NCBI RefSeq assembly: GCF_010728155.1
Contig: NZ_AP022605.1
Coordinates: 310,001-374,000, forward strand
DNA: 64,000 bases
Direction: 5' to 3'
DNA from: Mycolicibacterium doricum
GTDB taxonomy: Bacteria; Actinomycetota; Actinomycetes; Mycobacteriales; Mycobacteriaceae
Both the position numbers and the translations under genes were made by a program. The notes below the pieces were generated by a model. That model saw nothing but the letters and a program-made list of their open reading frames with translations, made no database searches and had not been told where the DNA came from. The stretch's first letter is position 1. Every line of letters starts with the position of its first letter. This document shows positions 47,135-56,780 of the stretch, piece by piece.

Positions 47135-48001
47135 ATGGCCAGAATCGCGATCATCGGTGGCGGGAGTATGGGTGAGGCGCTGCTGTCCGGGCTGCTCCGG
47201 GCGGGCAGGCAGGTCAAGGATCTGGTGGTCGCCGAGAAGGATCCCGACCGCGCGAAGTTCCTCGCCGACGAGCACTCGGTGCTGGTGACGTCCATCGTCG
47301 AGGCCGCCGACAACGCCAAATACGTCATCGTCGCGGTGAAGCCGGCCGACGTCGAGCACGTCATCGACGACATCGCCGAAGCCGCCGCCAACGCCGAGAC
47401 CGACACCGCCGAACAGGTCTTCGTGACCGTCGCAGCCGGCGTGCCGACCTCGTACTACGAGAACAAGCTGCCCGCGGGCGCCCCGGTGATCCGCGCGATG
47501 CCCAATGCGCCGGTTGTCGTCGGTGGGGGAGTCAGCGCACTGGCGGCCGGGCGGTTCGCGACCCCCGAGCACCTCAGAGAGGTGACGGCGATCTTCGACT
47601 CCGTCGGCGGGGTGCTGACCGTGCCGGAGTCGCAACTCGACGCGGTCACCGCGGTGTCGGGGTCCGGACCCGCGTACTTCTTCCTGATGGTCGAGGCGTT
47701 GGTCGACGCCGCGGTGGCCAGTGGGCTCTCGCGCACGGTGGCCACCGATCTGGTGGTGCAGACGATGGCAGGTTCGGCCGCGATGCTGCTCGAGCGCCTC
47801 GACGAGGCCCAGCCGGTGGGCGATGCGGCCATGGGAACGGCGATGGACACCACGGCGGCGCAACTTCGCGCTACGGTTACCTCACCGGCCGGTACCACCG
47901 CCGCTGGGCTGCGAGAACTTGAACGCGGTGGTTTGCGGTCGGCGGTGGCCAATGCGGTGGAGGCCGCGAAGACCCGCTCCGAGCAGCTCGGAATTACCTG
48001 A
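47135..48001 (+). CDS. proC: Pyrroline-5-carboxylate reductase
   Basis: This 288-residue enzyme reduces pyrroline-5-carboxylate to proline with NAD(P)H. It has the dinucleotide-binding GGGSMGEALLSG, the VKP and MPNAP motifs, and the C-terminal ProC signature (TVTSPAGTTAAGLRELE). The ATG at 47135 is used in preference to a TTG six bases earlier. It is followed by a regulator gene and the bS22 gene. Confidence 0.95.
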   Translation: MARIAIIGGGSMGEALLSGLLRAGRQVKDLVVAEKDPDRAKFLADEHSVLVTSIVEAADNAKYVIVAVKPADVEHVIDDIAEAAANAETDTAEQVFVTVAAGVPTSYYENKLPAGAPVIRAMPNAPVVVGGGVSALAAGRFATPEHLREVTAIFDSVGGVLTVPESQLDAVTAVSGSGPAYFFLMVEALVDAAVASGLSRTVATDLVVQTMAGSAAMLLERLDEAQPVGDAAMGTAMDTTAAQLRATVTSPAGTTAAGLRELERGGLRSAVANAVEAAKTRSEQLGIT

Positions 48002-48144
48002 GAGTAGTTTCCGATCTCCGACGGATTGGCCCACACCCGTCGCAGTAACCCCATCCGCCACGCTATTCTCCTGGTGTATGCACGGGTCGGTGCCAACGGT
48101 GGGGAAGCCGCTGGGACTGCCCGCGCCTGATGGATTGGGTTGCG

Positions 48145-48399
48145 ATGACGTCTATGAACGGGCCATCGGCACGTGATTCGGCTGGCGGTAAGCGGGACAG
48201 CGGTGCCGACGGCCAACAGCCACGGGCTCAATTCCTCACGGTCGCCGAAGTGGCGAGTCTGATGAGGGTCAGCAAGATGACGGTGTATCGCCTGGTGCAC
48301 AACGGAGAGCTGCCCGCCGTACGGGTGGGCCGGTCGTTCCGGGTGCATGCCAAAGCCGTCCACGACATGTTGGAGAGTTCGTACTTCGACGCGGGCTGA
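48145..48399 (+). CDS. Excisionase-like / MerR-type helix-turn-helix protein (Rv0500A-like)
   Basis: An 84-residue protein with a winged helix-turn-helix of the excisionase/MerR superfamily (FLTVAEVASLMRVSKMTVYRLV) and the C-terminal wing VRVGRSFRVHAKAV. The ATG at 48145 gives the MTS start known from M. tuberculosis; an in-frame ATG 15 bases earlier is possible. It is nearly invariant in mycobacteria and related actinobacteria and is probably a developmental or housekeeping transcription factor, not a phage excisionase. Confidence 0.9.
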   Translation: MTSMNGPSARDSAGGKRDSGADGQQPRAQFLTVAEVASLMRVSKMTVYRLVHNGELPAVRVGRSFRVHAKAVHDMLESSYFDAG

Positions 48400-48548
48400 C
48401 AGCCACCGGGCGGACCGACCGGCACCGACGTTTTCGTTCACCTGCGCCCCTTGGGTAAGGTGTCGGGGTTGGACGTCAATCACCGACGTCGGGCCGATCG
48501 TCGGGTCGGGCCCGAGTCGGACCGAGGAAAACGTAGGTAGCGGAGTTC

Positions 48549-48650
48549 ATGGGTTCAGTCATCAAGAAGCGTCGTAAGCGCATGTCGAAGAAGAAGCACC
48601 GCAAGCTGCTTCGTCGGACCCGGGTGCAGCGCAGAAAACTCGGTAAGTAG
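48549..48650 (+). CDS. 33-residue ribosomal protein bS22
   Basis: A tiny, extremely basic protein ([19 protein letters not shown]..., 33 residues, about half Lys/Arg) encoded 150 bp after the helix-turn-helix gene. It matches the AURKAIP1/COX24-type peptide that was seen bound to the small ribosomal subunit of M. smegmatis and named bS22. Start ATG at 48549, stop TAG at 48648. A TAAGGT -10-like hexamer at 48456 may drive it with a leader of about 80 bases. Confidence 0.93.
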
Positions 48651-48690
48651 CCTCTCGGCCGTCGCCCCGGTGACTCTCAGCCGCAGCGAC

Positions 48691-48696
48691 TAGGCT
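48691..48696 (+). promoter_or_regulatory. Candidate -10 element for leaderless galE2
   Basis: TAGGCT, six bases, then GTG at 48703. The spacing fits transcription starting at the start codon. Confidence 0.45.
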
Positions 48697-48702
48697 GACG
48701 TG

Positions 48703-49773
48703 GTGGATTCGGGAACCTCAGGCGACGTCGGTTCGTACCCGAAGGTGGTGCTCGTCACCGGGGCGTGCCGGTTCCTCGGGGGTTATCTGGTAGCGCGGTT
48801 GGCGCAGAACCCCTTCATCAACCAGGTGATCGCCGTCGACGCGGTGGCCCCGAGCAAGGACCTCCTGCGGCGGATGGGCCGGGCCGAATTCGTCCGTGCA
48901 GACATCCGAAATCCCTTCATCGCCAAGGTTATCCGCAACGGCGACGTCGACACGGTGGTACATGCCGCGGCCGCGTCCTACGCCCCGCGCGCCGGCGGTC
49001 GGGCCGCGTTGAAAGAGCTCAACGTCATGGGTGCGATCCAGCTCTTCGCGGCCTGCCAGAAAGCGCCCTCGGTACGCCGGGTGATCCTCAAGTCGACCTC
49101 GGAGGTGTACGGCTCGAGCCCGCGTGATCCGGTGATGTTCACCGAGAACACCGATGCGCGCCGGCCACCGGGTGAGGGCTTCGGCCGCGACAGCATCGAC
49201 ATCGAGGGCTACGCGCGCGGTCTCGGCAGGCGCCGGCCCGGCATCGGCGTGACCATCCTGCGGCTGGCCAACATGATCGGGCCGGCGATGGACACCGCCC
49301 TGTCCCGGTATCTGGCCGGACCGGTGGTCCCCACAGTGCTCGGGCAGGACCCGCGCCTGCAGCTGCTGCACGAGCAGGACGCCCTGGGCGCGTTGGAGCG
49401 GGCGACGATCGCAGGAAAGCCCGGCACGTTCAACATCGGCGCGGCCGGGATCATCATGATGAGCCAGGCGATTCGGCGTTCCGGGCGAGTCGCGCTGCCA
49501 GTGCCGCGGTCGGCTCTTTGGCTCGTCGACTCATTGCGGCGGGCGACCCGATACACTGAGCTCGATCGGGAGCAGCTGAACTATCTGAGCTACGGCCGGG
49601 TCATGGATACCACGCGCATGCGTGAGGTCCTCGGATATCACCCGAAGTGGACGACGGTGGAGGCTTTCGACGACTACGTACGGGGTCGTGGATTGACGCC
49701 CATCGTCGATCCACGATGGGTACGGTCGATGGAGGGCTGCGCCGTGGCGGTGGCGCAGCGGTGGGGACGTTAG
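48703..49773 (+). CDS. galE2: NAD-dependent epimerase/dehydratase-like protein (GalE2-like)
   Basis: This 356-residue extended-SDR protein has an N-terminal nucleotide-binding motif (VLVTGACRFLGGYL) and the usual Asp at the end of strand 2. Where the catalytic YxxxK should lie it reads DIEGYARGLGRRR, so the Lys is missing. It may therefore bind rather than turn over substrate, and the name galE2 is by homology only. GTG codons at 48700 and 48703 are both possible; 48703 fits the -10 element. The acyltransferase gene follows. Confidence 0.87.
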   Translation: MDSGTSGDVGSYPKVVLVTGACRFLGGYLVARLAQNPFINQVIAVDAVAPSKDLLRRMGRAEFVRADIRNPFIAKVIRNGDVDTVVHAAAASYAPRAGGRAALKELNVMGAIQLFAACQKAPSVRRVILKSTSEVYGSSPRDPVMFTENTDARRPPGEGFGRDSIDIEGYARGLGRRRPGIGVTILRLANMIGPAMDTALSRYLAGPVVPTVLGQDPRLQLLHEQDALGALERATIAGKPGTFNIGAAGIIMMSQAIRRSGRVALPVPRSALWLVDSLRRATRYTELDREQLNYLSYGRVMDTTRMREVLGYHPKWTTVEAFDDYVRGRGLTPIVDPRWVRSMEGCAVAVAQRWGR

Positions 49774-49805
49774 AGAAAATTGACGGATCGTGGGGTGGAG
49801 AATAC

Positions 49806-50870
49806 GTGTCTGGCGATTCGAAAGCCAAAGTGATTTCACTTTATGGGACGTCCGGGCGGAACGCGGCGAGGCGGGCGGCGCAGCGCGCCGACAGCGCCCG
49901 TCGACACCCTTCCCTTCTCACCGATCCCGGTAACCCGGCCTCGTCCGAGCAGATCGCCGCGGTGGTGCGCGAGATCGACCAGCACCGCCCGGGCGGTGTC
50001 GGCGGTGCCCCGGTGGAGGAGACCCCCACCGAACTCGCCAAGCGCATCGCGGCGGTCGCCGACTTCGTCCGCAAACGGATGTCCGGTGACTACACCGTCG
50101 ACGAGTTCGGATTCGACTCCCACCTCAACAGCAACGTCTTCCTGCCGATTCTGCGGGTGCTGTTCAACTCGTGGTTCCGGGTCGAGGTAAGCGGTATCGA
50201 GAACCTGCCCGCCGAGGGCGCCGCGCTGGTCGTGGCCAACCATGCCGGCGTCCTGCCGTTCGACGGGTTGATGGCGTCGGTGGCGGTGAAGGACAAGCAC
50301 CCCGCCCATCGTGACCTTCGGCTGCTGGCTGCCGACCTGGTGTTCGACCTGCCGATGGTCGGGCAGGCCGCCCGCAAGGCCGGCCACACGATGGCGTGCA
50401 CCGCGGATGCGCACCGCCTGCTGGCAGCCGGGGAGCTGACCGCGGTGTTTCCCGAGGGCTACAAAGGGTTGGGCAAACACTTCAAGGACCGCTACAAGCT
50501 GCAGCGGTTCGGCCGGGGCGGCTTCGTCTCGGCGGCGCTGCGCACCAAGGCGCCGATCGTCCCGTGCTCGATCGTCGGGTCGGAGGAGATCTACCCGATG
50601 CTCGCCGACGTCAAGCTGCTGGCGCGCCTGCTCGGCCTCCCGTACTTCCCGGTGACCCCACTGTTGCCGGCGGCCGGACCGCTCGGGCTGGTGCCGCTGC
50701 CGTCGAAGTGGCACATCCAGTTCGGTGAGCCTATCTCGACCGAGGGATACGACGAGTCCGCCGCCGACGACCCGATGATCACCTTCGACCTCACCGACCA
50801 GGTGCGCGAGACAATTCAGCAAACGCTCTACCAGTTGCTCGCCGGTCGAAGGAACACGTTCTTCGGCTGA
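49806..50870 (+). CDS. PlsC-like phospholipid/glycerol acyltransferase (Rv0502-like)
   Basis: A 354-residue protein with a C-terminal acyltransferase domain. The His-Asp box reads NHAGVLPFDG, which has six residues between His and Asp rather than the usual four. FPEGYKG is the substrate-binding motif, followed by IVPCSIVGSEE. It would transfer an acyl chain to a lysophospholipid or a related lipid at the membrane. GTG start at 49806, seven bases after a GGTGGAG site. An N-terminal extension of about 100 residues is polar and helical. Confidence 0.87.
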   Translation: MSGDSKAKVISLYGTSGRNAARRAAQRADSARRHPSLLTDPGNPASSEQIAAVVREIDQHRPGGVGGAPVEETPTELAKRIAAVADFVRKRMSGDYTVDEFGFDSHLNSNVFLPILRVLFNSWFRVEVSGIENLPAEGAALVVANHAGVLPFDGLMASVAVKDKHPAHRDLRLLAADLVFDLPMVGQAARKAGHTMACTADAHRLLAAGELTAVFPEGYKGLGKHFKDRYKLQRFGRGGFVSAALRTKAPIVPCSIVGSEEIYPMLADVKLLARLLGLPYFPVTPLLPAAGPLGLVPLPSKWHIQFGEPISTEGYDESAADDPMITFDLTDQVRETIQQTLYQLLAGRRNTFFG

Positions 50871-50883
50871 GCCTTTCGGCTGG

Positions 50884-51417
50884 CTACGTGGCGTTCTGCC
50901 CGGAGACCATCTTCGCGATCGCCGCGTCGCGGCGGGCCTTGACGGTCGCGCTTATCTCGTCGACCTCGCTGTCGTGGGCGGCCTCGCCGATGACGGTGAC
51001 GACGCTGGTCAGCACCGGTTCGCCCGCCTCGTCGCTGACCTCGCCGCGGACCTCGGTGACGACGGTGCCGTGCGCCTCGATCACCGACTCCAGGTAGGAG
51101 TCGAAGAACAGTTTGTCGCCGGCGACGATCGGCCGGTGGAACGTGATCTTCTGGTCGCGGTGCAGCATCCGCTCCATGTTGATCGGCACGTCGAACTGGT
51201 TGAAGATTTCGGCCTGCACCTTGCGCCCGGCCACGGCGAGGAACGTCAGCGAGGCAATCAGCCCATCGTAGCCGGACTGCTTGGCGACCTCTTCGTCGTG
51301 GTGGGCCGGGTGGTCGTCTTTCACGGCGCGGGCGAACTCGCGGATCTTCTCCCGGTCCACCTGGAAGTAGTCCGGATACCGGTAGTGGGTGCCGATGATC
51401 CCTTCAGCGATGGCCAT
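50884..51417 (-). CDS. HadA-like (R)-hydroxyacyl dehydratase subunit (Rv0504c-like)
   Basis: A 177-residue MaoC N-terminal-type hotdog protein, close in pattern to HadA/HadC of the mycolic-acid FAS-II dehydratase ([21 protein letters not shown], then [14 protein letters not shown]). HadA-type subunits lack the catalytic Asp-His pair and pair with a HadB-type partner. Whether this copy acts in mycolate synthesis is uncertain. It is convergent with the acyltransferase gene with a 13-bp gap. cmaA2, its M. tuberculosis neighbour, is missing. Confidence 0.87.
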   Translation of the reverse strand: MAIAEGIIGTHYRYPDYFQVDREKIREFARAVKDDHPAHHDEEVAKQSGYDGLIASLTFLAVAGRKVQAEIFNQFDVPINMERMLHRDQKITFHRPIVAGDKLFFDSYLESVIEAHGTVVTEVRGEVSDEAGEPVLTSVVTVIGEAAHDSEVDEISATVKARRDAAIAKMVSGQNAT

Positions 51418-51462
51418 GCTTGGCTCACTCCCCGCGTCGACGTGCTTGGCGGCGCGAGCCTA

Positions 51463-52365
51463 TCAGCGCCACCGGGTGGGGCCGTCCTGGCGCCGCGACA
51501 CCACAGCCGCCAGCGCACCGCCCAGCGCGCCGAGCGCCACCGCCGACGGCACGCCGATCCGCGCCGCTTTGCGGGCGGTGCGGAAGTCGCGGATCTCCCA
51601 GCCCCGCTCGCGGGCGAGACTGCGCAGCGCGGCGTCCGGATTGATCGCCACGGCCGTACCGACAAGACTCAGCATCGGCACGTCGTTGTAGCTGTCGGAA
51701 TACGCGGTGCAGCGACGCAGGTTGAGGCCCTCGCGGATGGCGAGCGAGCGCACCGCGTGCGCCTTGCCGGTGCCGTGCAGGATGTCGCCGACCAGCCGTC
51801 CGGTGAACACGCCGTCCACGGACTCGGCCACCGTGCCGAGCGCGCCGGTCAGGCCGAGCCTGCGGGCGATGGTCGCGGCGAGTTCGTAGGGCGTCGCGGT
51901 GACCAGCCAGACCTGCTGGCCGGCGTCGAGGTGCATCTGCGTCAGCGCACGGGTGCCGGGCCAGATCTTGGACGCGATGATTTCGTCGTAGATCTCCTCG
52001 CCGACCTCCATCAGTTCCGCCGTCGACCGGCCTTCGATGAACGACAGCGCCCTGCTCCGCCCGGCCGCCACGTCATCGCTGTTCTCCCGGCCGGTCAGCT
52101 GGAACTTCGCCTGCGCGTAGACGAAGCCGAGCACGTCGCCGTAGGTGAAGTACTTGCGCGCGGCCAGGCCGCGGGCGAAGTGCACGAGCGAGGAACCGTG
52201 CACGAGCGTGTTGTCCACGTCGAAGAACGCCGCGGCGGTCAGATCAGGTGGCGGTGCTGGCGGCGCGGGGACGGGATCGGTCGCCAGGTCGGTCACTGCG
52301 GCAGCCGCGCTGGCGTCCCCGGCGATCTGTTGCCGCGCGGCGTGCGTACCCCCGGTTTCGGACAC
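51463..52365 (-). CDS. serB1: HAD-family phosphatase, SerB1-like
   Basis: A 300-residue HAD hydrolase. Motif I is [13 protein letters not shown] with the nucleophilic Asp, motif II is VTATP, and motif III/IV is [11 protein letters not shown]. The HAD-SF-IB pattern fits phosphoserine phosphatase-like enzymes. The M. tuberculosis counterpart is named serB1, but biochemical proof that it is the main serine phosphatase is lacking. A C-terminal hydrophobic stretch ([18 protein letters not shown]) may anchor it to the membrane. GTG start at 52365. Divergent from the glutaredoxin-like gene. Confidence 0.87.
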   Translation of the reverse strand: MSETGGTHAARQQIAGDASAAAAVTDLATDPVPAPPAPPPDLTAAAFFDVDNTLVHGSSLVHFARGLAARKYFTYGDVLGFVYAQAKFQLTGRENSDDVAAGRSRALSFIEGRSTAELMEVGEEIYDEIIASKIWPGTRALTQMHLDAGQQVWLVTATPYELAATIARRLGLTGALGTVAESVDGVFTGRLVGDILHGTGKAHAVRSLAIREGLNLRRCTAYSDSYNDVPMLSLVGTAVAINPDAALRSLARERGWEIRDFRTARKAARIGVPSAVALGALGGALAAVVSRRQDGPTRWR

Positions 52366-52400
52366 GCCCCAACCCTAGGACACCGGCCCCGGATACTGGG

Positions 52401-52685
52401 GTGGTGGAGTACGACAGCGCGGGCGGTGCGGCGGGGCATTTGGTCGAGTTGCTGACGCGGGCCGGCTGTGGTGTGTGTGAACAGGCGGCCGGCCGGCTCG
52501 CCGAACTGGCCGGCGAATTCGGGTTCGGGTTGACCGTCACCGACGTCGACGCCGCAGCCGCCGGCGGGAACACCGCTTTGCGGGGCGAGTACGGCGACCG
52601 GTTGCCGGTGGTGCTGCTCGACGGCGCCGAACACAGCTACTGGGAGGTCGACGAACCGCGGCTGATCGCCGATCTGGGGTCCTGA
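52401..52685 (+). CDS. Glutaredoxin-like thiol protein (Rv0508-like)
   Basis: A 94-residue thioredoxin-fold protein of the DUF836/glutaredoxin-like type, with the redox motif RAGCGVC and the cis-proline segment RLPVVLLDG. GTG at 52401 or the next codon at 52404 is the start. It probably shuttles electrons in thiol redox control. It directly precedes the hemA operon. Confidence 0.85.
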   Translation: MVEYDSAGGAAGHLVELLTRAGCGVCEQAAGRLAELAGEFGFGLTVTDVDAAAAGGNTALRGEYGDRLPVVLLDGAEHSYWEVDEPRLIADLGS

Positions 52686-52733
52686 CCGATCCCCGCGGCG
52701 ACACTCGGGTGACCAATCTGACTAGGTGAAATT

Positions 52734-52763
52734 TGGTCGGCACGCTCGTGAACGATTACCGTG
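52734..52763 (+). promoter_or_regulatory. Candidate promoter of the hemA operon
   Basis: TTGGTC (52734-52739) and TACCGT (52758-52763) with 18-bp spacing resemble a housekeeping sigma promoter. Transcription would begin near 52770, about 14 bases before the hemA ATG. Confidence 0.45.
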
Positions 52764-52783
52764 GATGACGTGGTGATGAAGCC

Positions 52784-54127
52784 ATGAGCGTGCTGCTGTT
52801 CGGGGTTTCGCACCGCAGTGCCCCGGTGTCGGTCCTCGAGCAGCTGAGCACCGACGAGTCCGACCAGGCCAAGATCGTCGACCAGGTGTTGCAGTCGTCG
52901 CTGGTGACAGAGGCGATGGTGCTGTCCACCTGCAACCGCGTCGAGGTCTACGCCGTCGTCGACGCCTTCCACGGCGGGCTGTCGGTGATCGGGCAAGTGC
53001 TCGCCGAACACTGCGGCATGTCGCTCAACGCTCTGACCAAGTACGCCTACGTGCGCTACGCCGAGGCCGCCGTCGAGCACCTGTTCGCCGTCGCCAGCGG
53101 CCTGGACTCCGCGGTGATCGGTGAGCAGCAGGTGCTCGGGCAGGTCCGCCGGGCGTACACCTCCGCCGAGGCGAACCACACGGTCGGGCGCACGCTACAC
53201 GAACTGTCGCAACGCGCGCTGTCGGTCGGCAAGCGTGTGCATTCCGAGACGGGGATCGACGCCGCGGGCGCCTCGGTGGTCTCGGTGGCCCTCGACATCG
53301 CCGAAACCAAACTCGGATCCCTGGCCGGCCGTACCGCCGTCGTCGTCGGCGCCGGATCCATGGGCGCGCTGTCGGCCAAGCACCTGGTCCGCGCCGGCGT
53401 CGAACGGGTGCACGTGGTCAACCGGTCGCTGCCGCGGGCCCGCCGCCTCGCGCAGAACCTGCTCGATCAGGGTGTCACCGCCGACGCGCTCACCCTCGAC
53501 GACATCGCCCACGCGCTGGCCGACGCCGACGTGGTGGTCTCCTCGACCGGTGCGGTGCGACCGGTGGTGTCGCTGGCCGACGCCCATCGTGGGCTCACCG
53601 GCCGTCCGGAGCACCGTCAGCTGGTGATCTGTGACCTGGGGATGCCGCGCGACGTCGAACCGGCGATCGCCGGCTTGCCCGGCGTCAACGTCATCGACAT
53701 GGAGCGCATCCAGCGCGAGCCCTCGGCCCGCGCCGCGGCGGCCGACGCCCACGCCGCCCGCTCGATCGTCGCCGCCGAGGTCGCGAACTACCTCGCCGGC
53801 CAGCGTATGGCGGAGGTCACCCCGACCGTCACCGCGTTGCGGCAGCGCGCCGCCGACGTGGTGGAGGCAGAGTTGCTGCGCCTGGACAATCGGTTGCCGG
53901 GACTCGACGCCGCCCACCGCGACGAGGTTGCCAAGACGGTCCGCCGGGTCGTCGACAAACTCCTCCACGCACCGACCGTGCGCGTCAAACAGCTGGCCAG
54001 CGCCCCCGGTGGCGACAGCTACGCCGAAGCGCTGCGTGAGCTCTTCGAGCTCGACCAGCAGGCGGTCGATGCGGTCGCCGCCGGCGAGTTGCCCTTGCTC
54101 CCGATCGACCTCGACAAGTCCGAGTGA
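52784..54127 (+). CDS. hemA: Glutamyl-tRNA reductase
   Basis: This 447-residue enzyme makes glutamate-1-semialdehyde from glutamyl-tRNA with NADPH, the first step of C5-pathway haem synthesis. The catalytic nucleophile is Cys50 in STCNRVEVY; the NADPH domain has [18 protein letters not shown]-terminal dimerisation helix ends the protein. It is followed after one codon by hemC in the same frame. Confidence 0.96.
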   Translation: MSVLLFGVSHRSAPVSVLEQLSTDESDQAKIVDQVLQSSLVTEAMVLSTCNRVEVYAVVDAFHGGLSVIGQVLAEHCGMSLNALTKYAYVRYAEAAVEHLFAVASGLDSAVIGEQQVLGQVRRAYTSAEANHTVGRTLHELSQRALSVGKRVHSETGIDAAGASVVSVALDIAETKLGSLAGRTAVVVGAGSMGALSAKHLVRAGVERVHVVNRSLPRARRLAQNLLDQGVTADALTLDDIAHALADADVVVSSTGAVRPVVSLADAHRGLTGRPEHRQLVICDLGMPRDVEPAIAGLPGVNVIDMERIQREPSARAAAADAHAARSIVAAEVANYLAGQRMAEVTPTVTALRQRAADVVEAELLRLDNRLPGLDAAHRDEVAKTVRRVVDKLLHAPTVRVKQLASAPGGDSYAEALRELFELDQQAVDAVAAGELPLLPIDLDKSE

Positions 54128-54130
54128 CGC

Positions 54131-55075
54131 TTGAGCGACGCCGACACGCCCATCCGGATCGGCACCCGGGCCAGCCTGCTGGCGAGGACGCAGGCGGGCA
54201 CCATCCGGGACGCGTTGATCGCCAAGGGCCACCCCGCCGAACTCGTCTTCATCTCCACCGAGGGTGACCGCAACCAAGGGCCGATCGCCGACATCGGCGT
54301 CGGGGTGTTCACCGCAGCTTTGCGCGAGGCGATCGCCGACGGCCGGGTCGACGCCGCCGTGCACTCGTACAAGGATTTGCCGACAGCCGTCGACGAACGG
54401 TTCACCATCCCCGCGATCCCCCGCCGTGAGGACCCGCGCGACGCCCTGGTGGCCCGTGACCGACTGGTGCTCGGGGAGTTGCCGGCCGGGTCCACCGTCG
54501 GCACCTCGAGCCCGCGGCGGGCCGCGCAGCTTAGAGCACTGGGCCTCGGTTTGGAAATCCGCCCCCTAAGAGGCAACCTAGATACCAGGTTGAACAGGGT
54601 CGGCAACGGTGAGCTCGACGGCATCGTGGTCGCCCGGGCGGGTCTGGCCCGCATCGGACGGCTGGGTGATGTCACCGAGACTCTCGAGCCGGTGCAGATG
54701 TTGCCAGCGCCGGCTCAGGGTGCCCTCGCGGTCGAGTGCCGCGCAGGCGACACCGGACTGATCGCGCTACTGGCGGAGTTGGACGACGCCGACACGCGCG
54801 CGGCAGTCACCGCTGAACGGGTCCTGCTCGCCGAACTGGAGGCGGGTTGCTCCGCACCGGTGGGCGCGATCGCCGAGGTGGTCGAGTCTATCGATGAGGA
54901 CGGCCGCGTCTTCGAAGAGGTGTCGCTTCGCGCATGCGTGGCGGCGCTGGACGGATCCGACGTGATCCGTGCGTCTGGCATCGGAACTCCCGGCCGGGCC
55001 GCAGACCTCGGGGTCTCGGTCGCCGCGGAACTGTTCGAACTGGGTGCGCGAGAGCTCATTGCGGATCACCACTGA
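54131..55075 (+). CDS. hemC: Porphobilinogen deaminase
   Basis: This 314-residue enzyme polymerises four porphobilinogens into hydroxymethylbilane. Cys240 in [10 protein letters not shown] carries the dipyrromethane cofactor. The active-site SYKDLPT and [12 protein letters not shown] motifs are present. The start must be TTG at 54131, because the hemA TGA (54125-54127) is in the same frame and only one codon lies between. Confidence 0.96.
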   Translation: MSDADTPIRIGTRASLLARTQAGTIRDALIAKGHPAELVFISTEGDRNQGPIADIGVGVFTAALREAIADGRVDAAVHSYKDLPTAVDERFTIPAIPRREDPRDALVARDRLVLGELPAGSTVGTSSPRRAAQLRALGLGLEIRPLRGNLDTRLNRVGNGELDGIVVARAGLARIGRLGDVTETLEPVQMLPAPAQGALAVECRAGDTGLIALLAELDDADTRAAVTAERVLLAELEAGCSAPVGAIAEVVESIDEDGRVFEEVSLRACVAALDGSDVIRASGIGTPGRAADLGVSVAAELFELGARELIADHH

Positions 55076-55100
55076 GCTGTAGAGCGGAGTGAGCAGACAG

Positions 55101-56762
55101 ATGACTCGGCAGGAGAGCGGGCGCGGGCGCAAGATGAAGCCGGGCCGCATCACCTTCGTGGGCTCGGGCCCAGGCGACCCCGGCCTGCTGACCACACGGG
55201 CGCACAGTGTGCTCGTCAACGCCGCGCTGGTCTTCACCGACCCCGACGTGCCCGAAGCGGTGCTGTCCCTGGTGGGTGCGCACCTGCCGCCACCGTCGGG
55301 CCCGGAACCGGCCGGACCAGCCGACGGCGCCGACGAGCAGGCGGGTTGGACCATCCCCGGTGGTCCGGACATCCGGCCCGCGCTGGGCGACCCGGCCGAG
55401 GTGGCCAAGACCCTGGCCGGCGAGGCCAAGAACGGCGTGGACGTGGTCCGGCTGGTGGCGGGTGACCCGCTGTCGGTCGACGCCGTCATCGCCGAGGTGA
55501 ACGCGCTGGCGAAGAGCCACGCCAACTTCGAGATCGTGCCCGGCCTGCCCGACACCACCACGGTGCCGACGTACGCAGGTCTGCCGCTGGGCTCTACCCA
55601 CACCGTTGCCGACGTGCGCGGCGACGTGGACTGGGCGGCGATCGCCGCGGCCCCCGGTCCGCTGATCCTGCACGGGACCGCCTCGCACCTGCCCGATGCG
55701 GCGCGCACGCTGATCGAGTACGGCCTGGCCGAGACCACCCCCGTGGTGGTGACCGCCAACGGCACCACCTGCCAGCAGCGTTCTGTCGAGTCGACGCTGT
55801 CCGGCTTGATCGACAAGGCCGTGCTGACCGGACCGGACGCCACCGGCGGGCCCGCGGCGCCGCTGGCCGGACCGCTGATCGTGACGCTCGGCCGCACTGT
55901 CGCCAACCGGGCCCGGCTCAACTGGTGGGAGAGCCGCGCGCTGTACGGCTGGACCGTGCTGGTGCCGCGGACCAAGGACCAGGCGGGCGAGATGAGCGAG
56001 CAGCTCGTCGGCCACGGTGCGCTGCCGGTCGAGGTGCCGACCATCGCCGTCGAACCGCCCCGCAGCCCCGCGCAGATGGAGCGGGCGGTCAAGGGTCTGG
56101 TCGACGGTCGCTTCCAGTGGGTGGTGTTCACCTCCACCAACGCGGTGCGCGCGGTCTGGGAGAAGTTCAGCGAGTTCGGGCTCGACGCCCGCGCATTCTC
56201 CGGGGTGAAGATCGCCTGCGTCGGTCAGGCGACGGCAGAGCGGGTCCGCGCATTCGGCATCAACCCCGAGCTGGTCCCGACGGGCGAGCAGTCGTCGCTG
56301 GGTCTGCTCGACGAGTTCCCGCCCTACGACGACATCTTCGATCCGGTGAACCGGGTACTGCTGCCGCGGGCCGACATCGCCACCGAGACGCTGGCCGAGG
56401 GGCTGCGCGAACGCGGGTGGGAGATCGAGGACGTCACCGCGTACCGGACGGTGCGCGCCGCGCCGCCGCCGGCCTCGACCCGCGAGATGATCAAGACGGG
56501 TGGCTTCGACGCGGTGTGCTTCACGTCGAGTTCGACGGTGCGCAACCTCGTCGGCATCGCCGGTAAGCCGCACGCCCGCACGATCGTTGCCTGCATCGGG
56601 CCGAAGACCGCGGAGACCGCCGCCGAGTTCGGTCTGCGCGTCGACGTGCAGCCCGAAGTGGCCGCTGTGGGTCCGCTCGTGGAGGCGCTCGCCGAGCACG
56701 CGGCCCGGCTGCGCGCCGAGGGGGCGCTGCCGCCGCCGCGCAAGAAGAGCCGCCGCCGCTAA
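55101..56762 (+). CDS. hemD: Fused uroporphyrinogen-III methyltransferase-like / uroporphyrinogen-III synthase
   Basis: This 553-residue protein fuses two domains. Residues 1-265 resemble SUMT/CobA (GSGPGDPGLLT, RLVAGDPL, PTYAGLPLG), which methylates uroporphyrinogen III for B12 and sirohaem. Residues 285 to the end are a HemD domain that cyclises hydroxymethylbilane. The methyltransferase part lacks some usual residues (the common GGDPFVFGRG is absent), so its activity is uncertain. A short basic tail (KKSRRR) ends it. The ATG at 55101 has GGAG at a suitable distance; a GTG at 55089 is also in frame. Confidence 0.93.
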   Translation: MTRQESGRGRKMKPGRITFVGSGPGDPGLLTTRAHSVLVNAALVFTDPDVPEAVLSLVGAHLPPPSGPEPAGPADGADEQAGWTIPGGPDIRPALGDPAEVAKTLAGEAKNGVDVVRLVAGDPLSVDAVIAEVNALAKSHANFEIVPGLPDTTTVPTYAGLPLGSTHTVADVRGDVDWAAIAAAPGPLILHGTASHLPDAARTLIEYGLAETTPVVVTANGTTCQQRSVESTLSGLIDKAVLTGPDATGGPAAPLAGPLIVTLGRTVANRARLNWWESRALYGWTVLVPRTKDQAGEMSEQLVGHGALPVEVPTIAVEPPRSPAQMERAVKGLVDGRFQWVVFTSTNAVRAVWEKFSEFGLDARAFSGVKIACVGQATAERVRAFGINPELVPTGEQSSLGLLDEFPPYDDIFDPVNRVLLPRADIATETLAEGLRERGWEIEDVTAYRTVRAAPPPASTREMIKTGGFDAVCFTSSSTVRNLVGIAGKPHARTIVACIGPKTAETAAEFGLRVDVQPEVAAVGPLVEALAEHAARLRAEGALPPPRKKSRRR

Positions 56763-56780
56763 GGGTAGGCTGGCTTTGCA

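Noticed and set aside
48145..48399. Phage excisionase
   Set aside because: The helix-turn-helix resembles excisionases, but there is no integrase or attachment site and the gene is at a position conserved in mycobacteria.
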